A stretch of DNA of 64,000 nt from Sphingomonas colocasiae (GTDB taxonomy: Bacteria > Pseudomonadota > Alphaproteobacteria > Sphingomonadales > Sphingomonadaceae), in the NCBI RefSeq assembly GCF_019880585.1, contig NZ_JAINVV010000001.1, forward strand, positions 434,001 through 498,000, written 5' to 3'. Positions 9,450 through 17,834 of the stretch are shown here, one piece after another (position 1 is the first letter of the stretch; each line of letters opens with the position of its first letter). The notes below the pieces were generated by a model. That model saw only the letters and a list, made by a program, of their open reading frames with translations, was not told where the DNA came from and made no database searches. The position numbers and the translations under genes were made by a program.

Positions 9450-9471
9450 AGCGGCGGCGAAAGCCGCCGCT
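9450..9471 (+). terminator. Hairpin terminator after the ParB-like gene
   Basis: A perfect 9-bp GC-rich stem (AGCGGCGGC / GCCGCCGCT) with a GAAA tetraloop lies seven bases after the ParB-like stop codon. It is followed by CTTATG, a weak T tract, so termination may be partial. Confidence 0.6.
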
Positions 9472-9620
9472 CTTATGTCCGCATAGGCTCCGGTTATGCC
9501 GTCCCGTAAATTGGCGCGCCGGGCGCCGCTTCGCCATCGCCCGGCGCGAAGTCCTTGTCCAAATAGAAGTAGCGGCGGTAACTAATTGCAGCTAGGCGCG
9601 CGCCTCGAAGGAGATTGAAC

Positions 9621-10094
9621 ATGTCCGACGATGCTCAAGAAATGCTGATTACGCTGACCGCCGATATTGTTGCCGCGCATGTGTCGAACAATAGTGTCGC
9701 CATCGCCGACCTTCCCGATCTCATCGGGCGTGTTCACGTCGCATTGTCGGGCCTTGGGGCGCCCGCTGAAGCACCCGTCGAAGAATTGAAACCCGCCGTT
9801 TCGATCCGCTCGTCGATCAAGCCTGACTATATCGTCTGTCTTGAAGATGGCAAAAAGCTGAAGATGCTCCGCCGTCATCTGATGACGCATTACGGCATGA
9901 CGCCTGACGACTATCGCGCCAAATGGGGTCTGCCCAAGGATTATCCGATGGTTGCTCCCGACTATGCCGAGAAGCGCCGTACGCTCGCCAAGGAAATCGG
10001 ACTCGGCACGAAAGGCCGGGGCGGTGGCCGCAAGCCTGCCGCGAAGACCGCCGCCGCCAAGCCGGCTGCGCGCGGCCGCGCCAAGAGGGCCTGA
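9621..10094 (+). CDS. MucR/Ros family transcriptional regulator, CDHH-type zinc finger
   Basis: 157 residues starting at the ATG 8 bases after AAGGAG. The family core is clear: [44 protein letters not shown], and an Ala/Lys/Arg-rich tail that could bind DNA non-specifically. In the prokaryotic zinc finger the ligands read Cys73, Asp76, His86 and His90, so the second Cys of the classical CxxC is Asp. Cys-Asp-His-His coordination is known from some rhizobial Ros homologues. MucR proteins bind AT-rich DNA and silence horizontally acquired genes; control of this element is inferred. Confidence 0.88.
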   Translation: MSDDAQEMLITLTADIVAAHVSNNSVAIADLPDLIGRVHVALSGLGAPAEAPVEELKPAVSIRSSIKPDYIVCLEDGKKLKMLRRHLMTHYGMTPDDYRAKWGLPKDYPMVAPDYAEKRRTLAKEIGLGTKGRGGGRKPAAKTAAAKPAARGRAKRA

Positions 10095-10515
10095 GGCAAA
10101 CGTCGCACCGCGTCGGGGCAGCACCGCGGTCCCGAAATATGTGGCTCTCCGCAATCGTTTCGGCCGTCGCGCGCGTACGGCTGGCTTTTGACGTGGGGAT
10201 CTCCGCTCTCGGCTGACCCTTTCTGGCGCTTAAACCGAGCGCGGAATCCTTCATCTCCTGCTGTTCGGTCGACCGTTCATCCGGGCTGTGCGTATGACCT
10301 GGGACGGCCGCGACGGCCCGAAACCATCGCGGCGAACTGATTTCCCCGACCGGCTTTGCCGGTCTCCTCGCGCGCGGCTGCGCCTCAAATCAGCCCGCCG
10401 CTCCGGTCCTTCGCTGACGCTTCGGCCTGCCGGTTCGTGCTGCCGCTCCATGCCGTCCCTTCGGTCCGCTCATCGCCCGGAAACGGTTCAGGCGAACATT
10501 GGAAGGAGATGAAAA
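10095..10515. promoter_or_regulatory. Intergenic region between mucR-like and DUF736 genes
   Basis: 421 bp with no supported gene. A GACCGGC / GCCGGTC hairpin with a TTT loop lies at 10348-10364. The right end carries an AAGGAG ribosome site for the DUF736 gene at about 10503. Short open frames on both strands have the low-complexity Arg/Ser composition expected from GC-rich non-coding DNA. Confidence 0.4.
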
Positions 10516-10836
10516 ATGCCCGCACTTGGTTATGTCCAGCGTCAGTCCGATGGCAGCTTCAAAGGTTCGATCCGGACGCTGTCGGTCAACGCCGAAATCG
10601 CGATCGTCCCCAATCGCGACAAGGCCGGCGATCGGCCCGACTATCTGGTGCTGTCGGGTGGCGTGGAACTCGGTGGCGGCTGGATTCGCACCGGCGAGGT
10701 CAGCCAGCGTGAATATGTCCGGCTCGCCATGTCTGCACCGGAACTCGGCAGTCGCACGCTCTACGCCAATCTCGGGCGCGCGGCGGGGCAATCCGATGAC
10801 GATGTTTATGCGATCATCTGGAACCCCGGCGAGTGA
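10516..10836 (+). CDS. DUF736 family protein
   Basis: 106 residues (MPALGYVQRQSDGSFKGSIR...) matching DUF736, a compact all-beta family almost always encoded next to ParB-like, ArdC and relaxase genes of integrative conjugative elements. A strong AAGGAG ribosome site precedes the ATG. No enzyme motif is visible and the molecular role is unknown. A GC-rich hairpin follows the stop codon closely. Confidence 0.85.
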   Translation: MPALGYVQRQSDGSFKGSIRTLSVNAEIAIVPNRDKAGDRPDYLVLSGGVELGGGWIRTGEVSQREYVRLAMSAPELGSRTLYANLGRAAGQSDDDVYAIIWNPGE

Positions 10837-10844
10837 GCCGAACC

Positions 10845-10869
10845 GCCCGCGCCGGTCTCCGGCGCGGGC
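10845..10869 (+). terminator. Hairpin after the DUF736 gene
   Basis: A perfect 11-bp stem (GCCCGCGCCGG / CCGGCGCGGGC, loop TCT) begins nine bases after the stop codon and is followed by CTTCGTT. It is a plausible intrinsic terminator with a poor T tract. Confidence 0.6.
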
Positions 10870-11079
10870 CTTCGTTACGCGGAGGTGGGAGGCTTACCGC
10901 GTAAGAACTGCCGATGATCCAGCGGCGGTCGCACCGCGTCAAGGACGGTGGGGCCCCACCATTTTGCTGCGCAAAATCGTTGCCCCCACCGCCGCTGGCG
11001 CGGCCGCTTCGCGGTCCCTGACCCGGCACGATCGCCGCCGGAAAGCCCTCTCATCTTTCACGTAGATGAGGAGGCTGGC

Positions 11080-11220
11080 ATGCATATCGAGGCACAAATC
11101 GAAGAACTTCGCGCCGAGCTGGCGGCGTGCGTTTGCAAGCGTGAGCGGCGTCAGATCGAGCGCGAACTCGCAGCGGCAATCGTGGAGAAAGACGCCCTGG
11201 CAGAGGTGTATCATATGTGA
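11080..11220 (+). CDS. Small coiled-coil-like protein, unknown function
   Basis: 46 residues from an ATG preceded by GAGGAGG. The sequence (MHIEAQIEELRAELAACVCK... ERELAAAIVEKDALAEVYHM) is helical, charged and heptad-like, with two nearby Cys. It stands alone between DUF736 and the putative transfer origin, transcribed toward the relaxase. Such short helical proteins near oriT are sometimes relaxosome accessories, but there is no sequence evidence for this. Confidence 0.6.
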   Translation: MHIEAQIEELRAELAACVCKRERRQIERELAAAIVEKDALAEVYHM

Positions 11221-11645
11221 AATCATCGGGCCGTTGCAGCACTTGGAGATGCTGCGACGGCCCATCTTTACGCTTCGCACCATCGTTCGCAGGGCCAAGT
11301 TTCTCATATCTGGAGGGGAGTGCAGGCTTCCGTCGCGCCTGCCGCTCCATGGTCGAAGCTGGCCGCTTATCCTGACGAGGATGCGGGTTGGCGCCCGCTA
11401 GGTTCGCGAAAATGGGAGGAATTGGATTAGGGCAAGATAGAAGCAATGGCACCATCGCGCGGCGAGGGTGGCCATTTTTGGCGTCTGCACGTCGTTTTTT
11501 CGGGTTTTGGGTTGGCACCATCGCGATTGGCTTGGTGCCATATTTTCAAAAATGGCGGATATCTGCCGCTGGGTACGGCACCAATTGGCGTGTCGCCAGC
11601 ATATCCCCATCTCGCCGCCGATTACGACAGCCGGCGAGGTGGCTC
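11221..11645. other. Repeat-rich region upstream of relaxase, candidate oriT
   Basis: 425 bp without a gene. GGCACCATCGCG occurs twice (11448-11459 and 11514-11525). GGCACCA recurs at 11577-11583, and the inverted form GGTGCCA is at 11534-11540. TATCCTG at 11368-11374 resembles the YATCCTG core of MOBP-type nic sites. Local composition is unusually AT-rich for this element (T runs near 11495, A/T tract near 11541-11552). Position just before the relaxase is where an oriT is expected. The exact nic site is not established. Confidence 0.45.
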
Positions 11646-13598
11646 ATGGACGATGACGGGTTTGAACCGCGCCTTGGGCGGCTGGGGAAAGGGAAGGGCC
11701 GCTATGTCGGTCGGGTTGTGCGCGCCACCAATCTCGCCCGAGGTAGTGGGCAGTCCCCGCTAGGGCGAAAGCATTTCACAGGCGCGCGCAATGGGCGTGG
11801 TGCGGGAGCTGGCGGTGTTCTTGCTGGCCGGGACGGGCTGGCCTCTTGGCGGCAGCGACGTGTGACGATCAAGACGCGGCTCGTTCGGCTGTCGGGTAGG
11901 GGCATTGCCGGCGCTGCTGCTCATCTCCAATATCTGAAGCGCGATGGCGTCACGCGCGATGGGGAACGGGGCACCCTCTACGGACCTGATAGTGATCGGG
12001 TCGAAGGTTCCGCATTCCTGAAACGCGGCGACGGCGATCGTCACCAATTCCGCTTCATCGTGTCGGCCGAGGATGGCGATCAATATCCCAACCTCAAACC
12101 CTTCACGCGTACCCTGATGCGCGAGATGGAGCGGGATCTCGGCACGAAGCTTGATTGGGTTGCGGTCGACCATTTCAATACCGCCCATCCTCACACGCAT
12201 ATCGTGCTGCGCGGCCGAGAGGAGAGCGGACGCGATCTCGTTATCGCCAAGGATTATATCGCCCGCGGCATGCGCGAACGAGCATGCGAGATTGTACGGC
12301 GCGATCTGGGGCTCAGAAGCGATCATGAGATTGCCGCACAGCTCCGCCGCGAAATGGGGCAGGAGAGACTGACCAGTCTCGATCGGCGCTTCATCCGCGA
12401 ACAGGCTGCTAATGGACTGGTCGAGGCCCGCGCGCGTGACCCGTTCGATCAGACGCTCCGGGCAGGTCGGCTGCAAACACTGAAGGCTATGGGCCTTGCG
12501 ACCCCAATTGGCGGCGACCACTGGCGGCTTTCCGACGAAGCCGAAGCGGCGCTCCGAGAAATGGGCAGACGTGGAGACATTATCGCTGCGCTGAACCAGG
12601 CGGTCACGCGTGCGGGAATTGAGCGACCGCTCAGCCAGCGCTGCGAGTTTGAACAAGCTCGCTCCGAAACGCTCGTCGGCCGCCTTGTCGAGCGCGGCCT
12701 TTCCGACGAGCTTGGCGACCGGCATTTTATGATCGTCGACGGCATCGACGGACGAACCCATTATGTCGACATCGGGAAGGGCGAGAATGTCGAGCTGCTG
12801 CCAGTCGGATCGATCCTGGCAGTGAAAGCGCGACTGCCCGAAATACGCACTTCCGATCGCACCATCGTCGACATCGCCGCAGCGCATGGTGGGCGCTATG
12901 ATGTCGACACCCATCTTCGCCACGACCCGAGCGCTACCGAGAGTTTTGCTGCTACCCATGTGCGGAGGCTGGAGGCGCTTCGTCGTATCGATCCCGGTAT
13001 CGAGCGCGCTGCGGATGGAAGCTGGCGGATCGCGCCGGACCATCTGGAGCGTGTTCGTCGATGCGAGGCTTTGCGTGCGAAGGATCGTCCCGTAGAGATC
13101 GAGCCGCTATCCACGATGCCGCTCGGTGCGCAAATTGGCCATAATGGCGCGACCTGGCTCGACCGAACCCTGATTGAAGATCAAGCCTTCGAGGGAGAGG
13201 GGTTTGGCAGCGATGTCGCGGCGGCTCGGCTGCAGCGGCGGGCCTGGCTGGTCGGTCAGGGCCTTGCCACCGAGACCGACGGCGTGACCCGGTTCGCTTC
13301 CGGAATGGTGACGACGTTGCAGCGACGAGAGCTGCTCAGGGTGGCGGCACAATTGTCGGGAGAATTGGGGATGGAATTTGCCGAGGCGCGAACCGGTGCG
13401 AAGGTCGAGGGCATCTATCGTCGCGGTTTGAATATCGGCGGTCAAAAATTTGCGCTGATCGAGAAGTCGCGCGAGTTCACACTCGTGCCTTGGCGCCCGG
13501 TTCTCGAACGTGGGCTGGGGCAGCCTGTCACAGGCATCGTTCGCGAAAGCGGGATTAGCTGGTCGATCGGGCGGCAGCGCGGAATGGAGATCAGTTGA
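11646..13598 (+). CDS. Relaxase/mobilization nuclease (VirD2-like, DUF3363 type)
   Basis: 650 residues. The three-His metal cluster of relaxases is visible in HPHTHIVLRG (His181, His183, His185), preceded by the DWVAVDHFNT strand. The C-terminal two thirds match the DUF3363 extension of this relaxase type. The basic N-terminus (RLGRLGKGKGRY, Arg-rich) fits DNA binding. The ATG at 11646 follows GAGGTGG and is preferred over in-frame extension into the repeat region upstream. It would nick the element at oriT and pilot the strand to TraG and the Trb channel. Confidence 0.88.
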   Translation: MDDDGFEPRLGRLGKGKGRYVGRVVRATNLARGSGQSPLGRKHFTGARNGRGAGAGGVLAGRDGLASWRQRRVTIKTRLVRLSGRGIAGAAAHLQYLKRDGVTRDGERGTLYGPDSDRVEGSAFLKRGDGDRHQFRFIVSAEDGDQYPNLKPFTRTLMREMERDLGTKLDWVAVDHFNTAHPHTHIVLRGREESGRDLVIAKDYIARGMRERACEIVRRDLGLRSDHEIAAQLRREMGQERLTSLDRRFIREQAANGLVEARARDPFDQTLRAGRLQTLKAMGLATPIGGDHWRLSDEAEAALREMGRRGDIIAALNQAVTRAGIERPLSQRCEFEQARSETLVGRLVERGLSDELGDRHFMIVDGIDGRTHYVDIGKGENVELLPVGSILAVKARLPEIRTSDRTIVDIAAAHGGRYDVDTHLRHDPSATESFAATHVRRLEALRRIDPGIERAADGSWRIAPDHLERVRRCEALRAKDRPVEIEPLSTMPLGAQIGHNGATWLDRTLIEDQAFEGEGFGSDVAAARLQRRAWLVGQGLATETDGVTRFASGMVTTLQRRELLRVAAQLSGELGMEFAEARTGAKVEGIYRRGLNIGGQKFALIEKSREFTLVPWRPVLERGLGQPVTGIVRESGISWSIGRQRGMEIS

Positions 13599-13823
13599 TT
13601 ATCTCAGCCCGCGCTGTCCTTCCGCACTATTCCGACGTGACCATCTCAACCGGCATTCCCGTTCCTTTGCATCGCGGCTTTGTCTTCCCGGTATCGTCCA
13701 TCACGCTCCAGATTGCCCGTTCCGTATCGATCACGGCGAGCGCCGCCGTGCCCCGACCACGCCCGTACATCAACGATAAGGACCGTAATTCTCTGAATCG
13801 AGAGCTGGCGCGATGGGACCGCC

Positions 13824-15851
13824 ATGACGCCCACCAAGCTCCTCGTCGGTCAGATGCTCGTCGTCCTCCTGGTCATGATGATCGGCTGCTGGGCGGCGAC
13901 GCAGTGGGCGGCCGCGATGCTCGGCTATCAGGCCGCGCTCGGCCGCCCGTGGATGATGGTCGGCGGGATGCCGCTTTACCGGCCCTGGGATCTCTTCGGC
14001 TGGTGGTATTCGTTCGAAGCCTATGCGCCGCATGTTTTCGATAAAGCCGGCGCGCTAGCCGGAGCGTCGGGCTTTCTCGGCTGTGCTTCCGCGATCGTCG
14101 GCTCGCTGTGGCGCGCGCGGCAACGCCGGCACGTTACCACCTATGGCTCGGCACGCTGGGCCAGCTCCGGTGAAATCACTCGGGCGGGACTTCGGTCCGA
14201 TCGCGGCGTCATGCTCGGTAAGCATCATGGTGCGTTGATCCGTCACGACGGACCCGAACATGTTTTGGCCTTCGCGCCGACCCGTTCGGGCAAGGGCGTC
14301 GGCCTAGTCGTGCCGACTTTGCTGAGCTGGACCGGCTCGACGATCGTTCACGACATCAAGGGCGAGAACTGGCAGCTCACCGCCGGATGGCGGCAACGCT
14401 TCTCGCACTGCCTGTTGTTCAACCCGACCGATCCTGCGTCTGCGCGCTACAATCCGCTGCTCGAAGTACGGCGCGGCACCTATGAGGTCCGCGACGTTCA
14501 GAATGTGGCCGACATATTAGTCGATCCGGAAGGGGCGCTGGAGCGTCGAAGCCACTGGGATCGCGCCAGCCACTCGCTACTCGTCGGCGCGATCCTCCAC
14601 ATTCTTTATGCCGAGGACGACAAGACGCTCGCACGCGTCGCGACCTTCCTCTCAGACCCGCAGCGCAGCTTCGTCGCCACGCTTCGGCGGATGATGACGA
14701 CCAACCATCTTGGTGACGCCGATCATCCGCAGGTGCATCCCGTGGTGGCGTCCGCCGCGCGTGAGCTGCTCAACAAGAGCGAGAATGAGCGCTCGGGCGT
14801 GCTCTCGACGGCGATGACGTTCCTCGCGCTTTACCGCGATCCCACCGTTGCGAGGGTCACGGCGGACTGCGACTGGCGGATATCGGATCTTGTCGGATCG
14901 ACGCCGGTCTCGCTCTACCTCGTCGTGCCGCCGTCGGACATCTCGCGGACCAAGCCGCTCATCCGGCTGATGCTCAACCAGATCGGCCGTCGACTGACCG
15001 AGACGCTCGAACCGCGCCGTGACGATCGTCCGCCGCTGCTCCTCATGCTCGACGAATTTCCGGCGCTTGGACGGCTCGACTTCTTCGAGACCACGCTCGC
15101 CTTCATGGCGGGCTACGGCATCCGCGCCTTTCTGATCGCGCAGTCGCTCAACCAGATCGAAAAAGCCTATGGGCCGAACAACTCGATCCTCGACAATTGC
15201 CACGTACGTGTCGCCTTCGCGACGAACGATGAGCGCACCGCCAAGCGCATTTCGGACGCGCTCGGCACCGCGACCGAACAGCGTTCGATGCGCAACTATG
15301 CCGGGCATCGTCTCGCGCCGTGGCTCGCGCACGTCATGGTCAGCCGTCAGGAAACCGCACGTGCGCTGCTGACGCCGGGCGAGGTCATGCAATTGCCGCC
15401 CAATGACGAACTGATCCTCGTTTCCGGGCTGGCGCCGATCCGCGCGAAGAAGCTTCGCTATTATCTCGAACCGGCGCTGAAAACGCGCGTGCTGCCGGTG
15501 CCGCGGCTGGAGAACGCCAGCGGCTATCCGGATCGGCCCGCGCCCCAGGCCGATGTTTGGGCTGACCGCCGGGCCGGCGCCGATGCCCGCCTGGTTGCAA
15601 TCGACGAAGGCGAGGATGGCGAGGCCATCGCCGGCGGTGGACCCGAGCATGTGCGCCATCCCGCGCTCGAAGAAGAGACGGAAGTAAAGCCGGAGGAGCA
15701 GACCGATCGCACGCCGGGCGAAGGCGAAGATGAAAGCGATGGGGCTGCCGAGGCACGCGCGATGGATCGCGTCCGCGGCCTCAGCGCCGTCGCACGGGCC
15801 TACGGGTTTGACGACGCCGACCGTTCCGATCCTCCGTTGCCGGGGTTCTGA
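13824..15851 (+). CDS. traG: Conjugative coupling protein TraG (VirD4 type)
   Basis: 675 residues. Two N-terminal membrane segments (about residues 8-35 and 78-100) precede a cytoplasmic ATPase domain with Walker A APTRSGKG at 151-158 and Walker B MLDEF with Asp410-Glu411. The acidic C-terminal tail is Glu/Asp-rich. TraG links the relaxosome to the type IV channel and drives DNA translocation. A 225-bp gap separates it from the relaxase; it is followed three bases later by the ribbon-helix-helix gene. Confidence 0.93.
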   Translation: MTPTKLLVGQMLVVLLVMMIGCWAATQWAAAMLGYQAALGRPWMMVGGMPLYRPWDLFGWWYSFEAYAPHVFDKAGALAGASGFLGCASAIVGSLWRARQRRHVTTYGSARWASSGEITRAGLRSDRGVMLGKHHGALIRHDGPEHVLAFAPTRSGKGVGLVVPTLLSWTGSTIVHDIKGENWQLTAGWRQRFSHCLLFNPTDPASARYNPLLEVRRGTYEVRDVQNVADILVDPEGALERRSHWDRASHSLLVGAILHILYAEDDKTLARVATFLSDPQRSFVATLRRMMTTNHLGDADHPQVHPVVASAARELLNKSENERSGVLSTAMTFLALYRDPTVARVTADCDWRISDLVGSTPVSLYLVVPPSDISRTKPLIRLMLNQIGRRLTETLEPRRDDRPPLLLMLDEFPALGRLDFFETTLAFMAGYGIRAFLIAQSLNQIEKAYGPNNSILDNCHVRVAFATNDERTAKRISDALGTATEQRSMRNYAGHRLAPWLAHVMVSRQETARALLTPGEVMQLPPNDELILVSGLAPIRAKKLRYYLEPALKTRVLPVPRLENASGYPDRPAPQADVWADRRAGADARLVAIDEGEDGEAIAGGGPEHVRHPALEEETEVKPEEQTDRTPGEGEDESDGAAEARAMDRVRGLSAVARAYGFDDADRSDPPLPGF

Positions 15852-15854
15852 GCC

Positions 15855-16247
15855 ATGCGTCCGCGCCACAATCTCTATCTCGAACCGAAGCTCAGCAAAC
15901 AGCTCGACGAGCTTGCGCGCCGCTCGAATGCAACCAAGTCGGCGATCGTTTGCGCGGCGCTGAACGATTATTTCCGCCGCCGCGCGGGTCACGAACTCGA
16001 CGAGATGTTCGGCACCCGTCTCGATCGCATCGGCGGCCATGTAGGAAGGCTCCAGCGCGATGTGGAAGTGCTTCTTGAAAGTCTATCGCTTCTTGTTCTG
16101 CACCAGTTGACCGTCGGCCCGGGCTTCGGCGCGGGCGATGCCGCTGCCCATGCGCTCGGTGAGCAAGGGTTCGACCGCTTTATCACCGAAGTAGGGCGAC
16201 GACTCGCGCGCGCTGAGAAGGCACCCGGACGGGGAGGGCGGCCATGA
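15855..16247 (+). CDS. CopG-like ribbon-helix-helix protein
   Basis: 130 residues. The N-terminus (RHNLYLEPKLSKQLDELARR... KSAIVCAALNDYF) is a ribbon-helix-helix DNA-binding domain; the rest is helical and of unknown role. In many Trb-type elements a gene of this kind sits between traG and trbB, as here. It may regulate the transfer operon. It overlaps trbB by ATGA. Confidence 0.85.
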   Translation: MRPRHNLYLEPKLSKQLDELARRSNATKSAIVCAALNDYFRRRAGHELDEMFGTRLDRIGGHVGRLQRDVEVLLESLSLLVLHQLTVGPGFGAGDAAAHALGEQGFDRFITEVGRRLARAEKAPGRGGRP

Positions 16248-17239
16248 CCGGTTTGTCACCCATCGCGCTCCGCCGTCAGGCAATGCTCCGCACCGCTTTC
16301 GGTCCTGAGATCGCGCAGGCTCTCGCGGACCCGCTCGTCGTCGAAATCATGGTCAACCCCGATGGGGCTCTCCGCCTCGACATATTGGGCCGCGGGTGCA
16401 TCGACACCGGCACGCGGATTGCTCACGCTGATGCGGAGCGTATCATCCGGCTTGTCGCGAGCCACGTTCGCGCTGAAGTGCATGCCGACAGCCCGATCGT
16501 CTCCGCTGAGCTGCCCGCTAGCGGCACTGCCCCGAACGGCGAGCGCTTCGAAGGTATATTGCCGCCGATCGCGCCGGCACCCTGTTTTGCGATCCGCAAA
16601 CCCGCTGCGAAGGTCTACACGCTGCTCGACTATGTCGCCGACGGCATTATGCCGGCGACGACGGCACGGCTGCTTTCACGCGCGGTCATCGAGCGGCGTA
16701 ACATCCTCGTCGCTGGCGGCACGTCTTCTGGCAAGACCACGCTCGCCAATGCGCTCCTTGCCGAGATGGCAGAGCTTGGCGAGCGGGTGGTGCTGATCGA
16801 GGATACGCGCGAGCTGCGCTGTCCCGCCGCCGACACCGTTGCGCTGCGAACGCGGGCGGGCGCCGTGACCATGGGCGATCTCGTCCGCTCGACGCTGCGG
16901 CTCCGCCCCGACCGGATCATCGTCGGCGAGGTTCGGGGTCCCGAGGCGCTCGATATGCTCAAGGCCTGGAACACTGGCCATTCGGGCGGGATCGCGACCG
17001 TCCATGCAAACTCCGCCATCGCCGCGCTCGACCGGCTTGAACAGCTTGTCGAGGAGGTCGCGCTCTCGATACCGCGCCGCCTGATCGCCGAAGCGATCGA
17101 CATCATCGTCTTCATCGCCGGACGCGGCGCCGCGCGCCGCATCGCCGAGATCGTCGCAGTTGGCGGGCTCGATCCCGCCGGCGGCTACCAGCTCACCGAC
17201 CGCCTCAACGCCCATCTTCCAGAAGGAGACCAATCATGA
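16244..17239 (+). CDS. trbB: Conjugal transfer ATPase TrbB (VirB11)
   Basis: 331 residues. Walker A GGTSSGKTT is at 158-166, followed by the Asp box (VLIEDTRELR) and the VGEVRGPEALDML and His-box (TGHSGGIATVHANS) motifs of hexameric VirB11 traffic ATPases. It powers pilus assembly and substrate transfer at the cytoplasmic face. It is coupled to neighbours on both sides by four-base overlaps. Confidence 0.95.
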   Translation: MTGLSPIALRRQAMLRTAFGPEIAQALADPLVVEIMVNPDGALRLDILGRGCIDTGTRIAHADAERIIRLVASHVRAEVHADSPIVSAELPASGTAPNGERFEGILPPIAPAPCFAIRKPAAKVYTLLDYVADGIMPATTARLLSRAVIERRNILVAGGTSSGKTTLANALLAEMAELGERVVLIEDTRELRCPAADTVALRTRAGAVTMGDLVRSTLRLRPDRIIVGEVRGPEALDMLKAWNTGHSGGIATVHANSAIAALDRLEQLVEEVALSIPRRLIAEAIDIIVFIAGRGAARRIAEIVAVGGLDPAGGYQLTDRLNAHLPEGDQS

Positions 17240-17553
17240 TCCTCCGCCGTGCGTTCACCTGTCTTTCTGCCGCCTGCGTGTCCGCCATGCTTTTGCCGAG
17301 CGCGGCATGGGCGGCGGGATCGGGGATGCCGTGGGAACAGCCGCTCCAGCAGGTGCTGGAATCGGTCCAGGGGCCGGTCGCCAAGATCGTCGCGGTGATC
17401 ATCATCATTACGACCGGGCTCACCCTCGCGTTTGGTGAAACCGCGGGCGGGTTCCGCAGGCTGATCCAGATCGTCTTCGGTTTGTCGATCGCCTTTGCCG
17501 CCTCGTCCTTCTTCCTCTCCTTCTTCAGCTTCGGCGGCGGCGCGGTCATCTGA
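17236..17553 (+). CDS. trbC: Conjugal pilin TrbC (VirB2)
   Basis: 105 residues with a signal peptide (cleavage near AAWAAG) and two hydrophobic helices, as in VirB2/TrbC prepilins. The pilin family in RP4 is cyclised; no evidence on that can be seen here. It lies in the usual place between trbB and trbD with ATGA coupling upstream and a one-base overlap downstream. Confidence 0.92.
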   Translation: MILRRAFTCLSAACVSAMLLPSAAWAAGSGMPWEQPLQQVLESVQGPVAKIVAVIIIITTGLTLAFGETAGGFRRLIQIVFGLSIAFAASSFFLSFFSFGGGAVI

Positions 17554-17834
17554 TGTCCGAGGCGCCCCCTTCCGGTAGCGCGATCCCGGGCTTCGAAGTG
17601 CCCGTATATCGCTCGCTCACCGAACCGATCCTCTTGGGCGGTGCGCCGCGCGGTCTCGCGATCGTCAATGGCACGCTCGCCGGGGCGGTGGGGCTCGGGC
17701 TCCAGCTCTGGATCGCCGGTATCCTCGTCTGGGCGCTCGGCCACAGCGTCGCGGTGATCGCCGCGCGCCGGGATCCCGACTTCCTGCCGATCCTAATCCG
17801 CCACCTTCGTCAGAAAGGTCATTACCGGTGCTGA
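17553..17834 (+). CDS. trbD: Conjugal transfer protein TrbD (VirB3)
   Basis: 93 residues with the conserved N-terminal GFEVPVYRSLTEPILLGGAP segment and one long hydrophobic stretch that can form one or two membrane helices. VirB3-type subunits associate with the VirB4 ATPase. The gene overlaps the next by seven bases. Confidence 0.92.
   Translation: MSEAPPSGSAIPGFEVPVYRSLTEPILLGGAPRGLAIVNGTLAGAVGLGLQLWIAGILVWALGHSVAVIAARRDPDFLPILIRHLRQKGHYRC

Noticed and set aside
13595-13823. Possible small gene between relaxase and traG
   Set aside because: A TTG-started frame exists but lacks a domain and ribosome site and would run into traG. The 225-bp gap is more likely a promoter region.
14652-16040. 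462-codon minus-strand frame opposite traG
   Set aside because: Antisense to well-supported TraG motifs; no domain or ribosome site.
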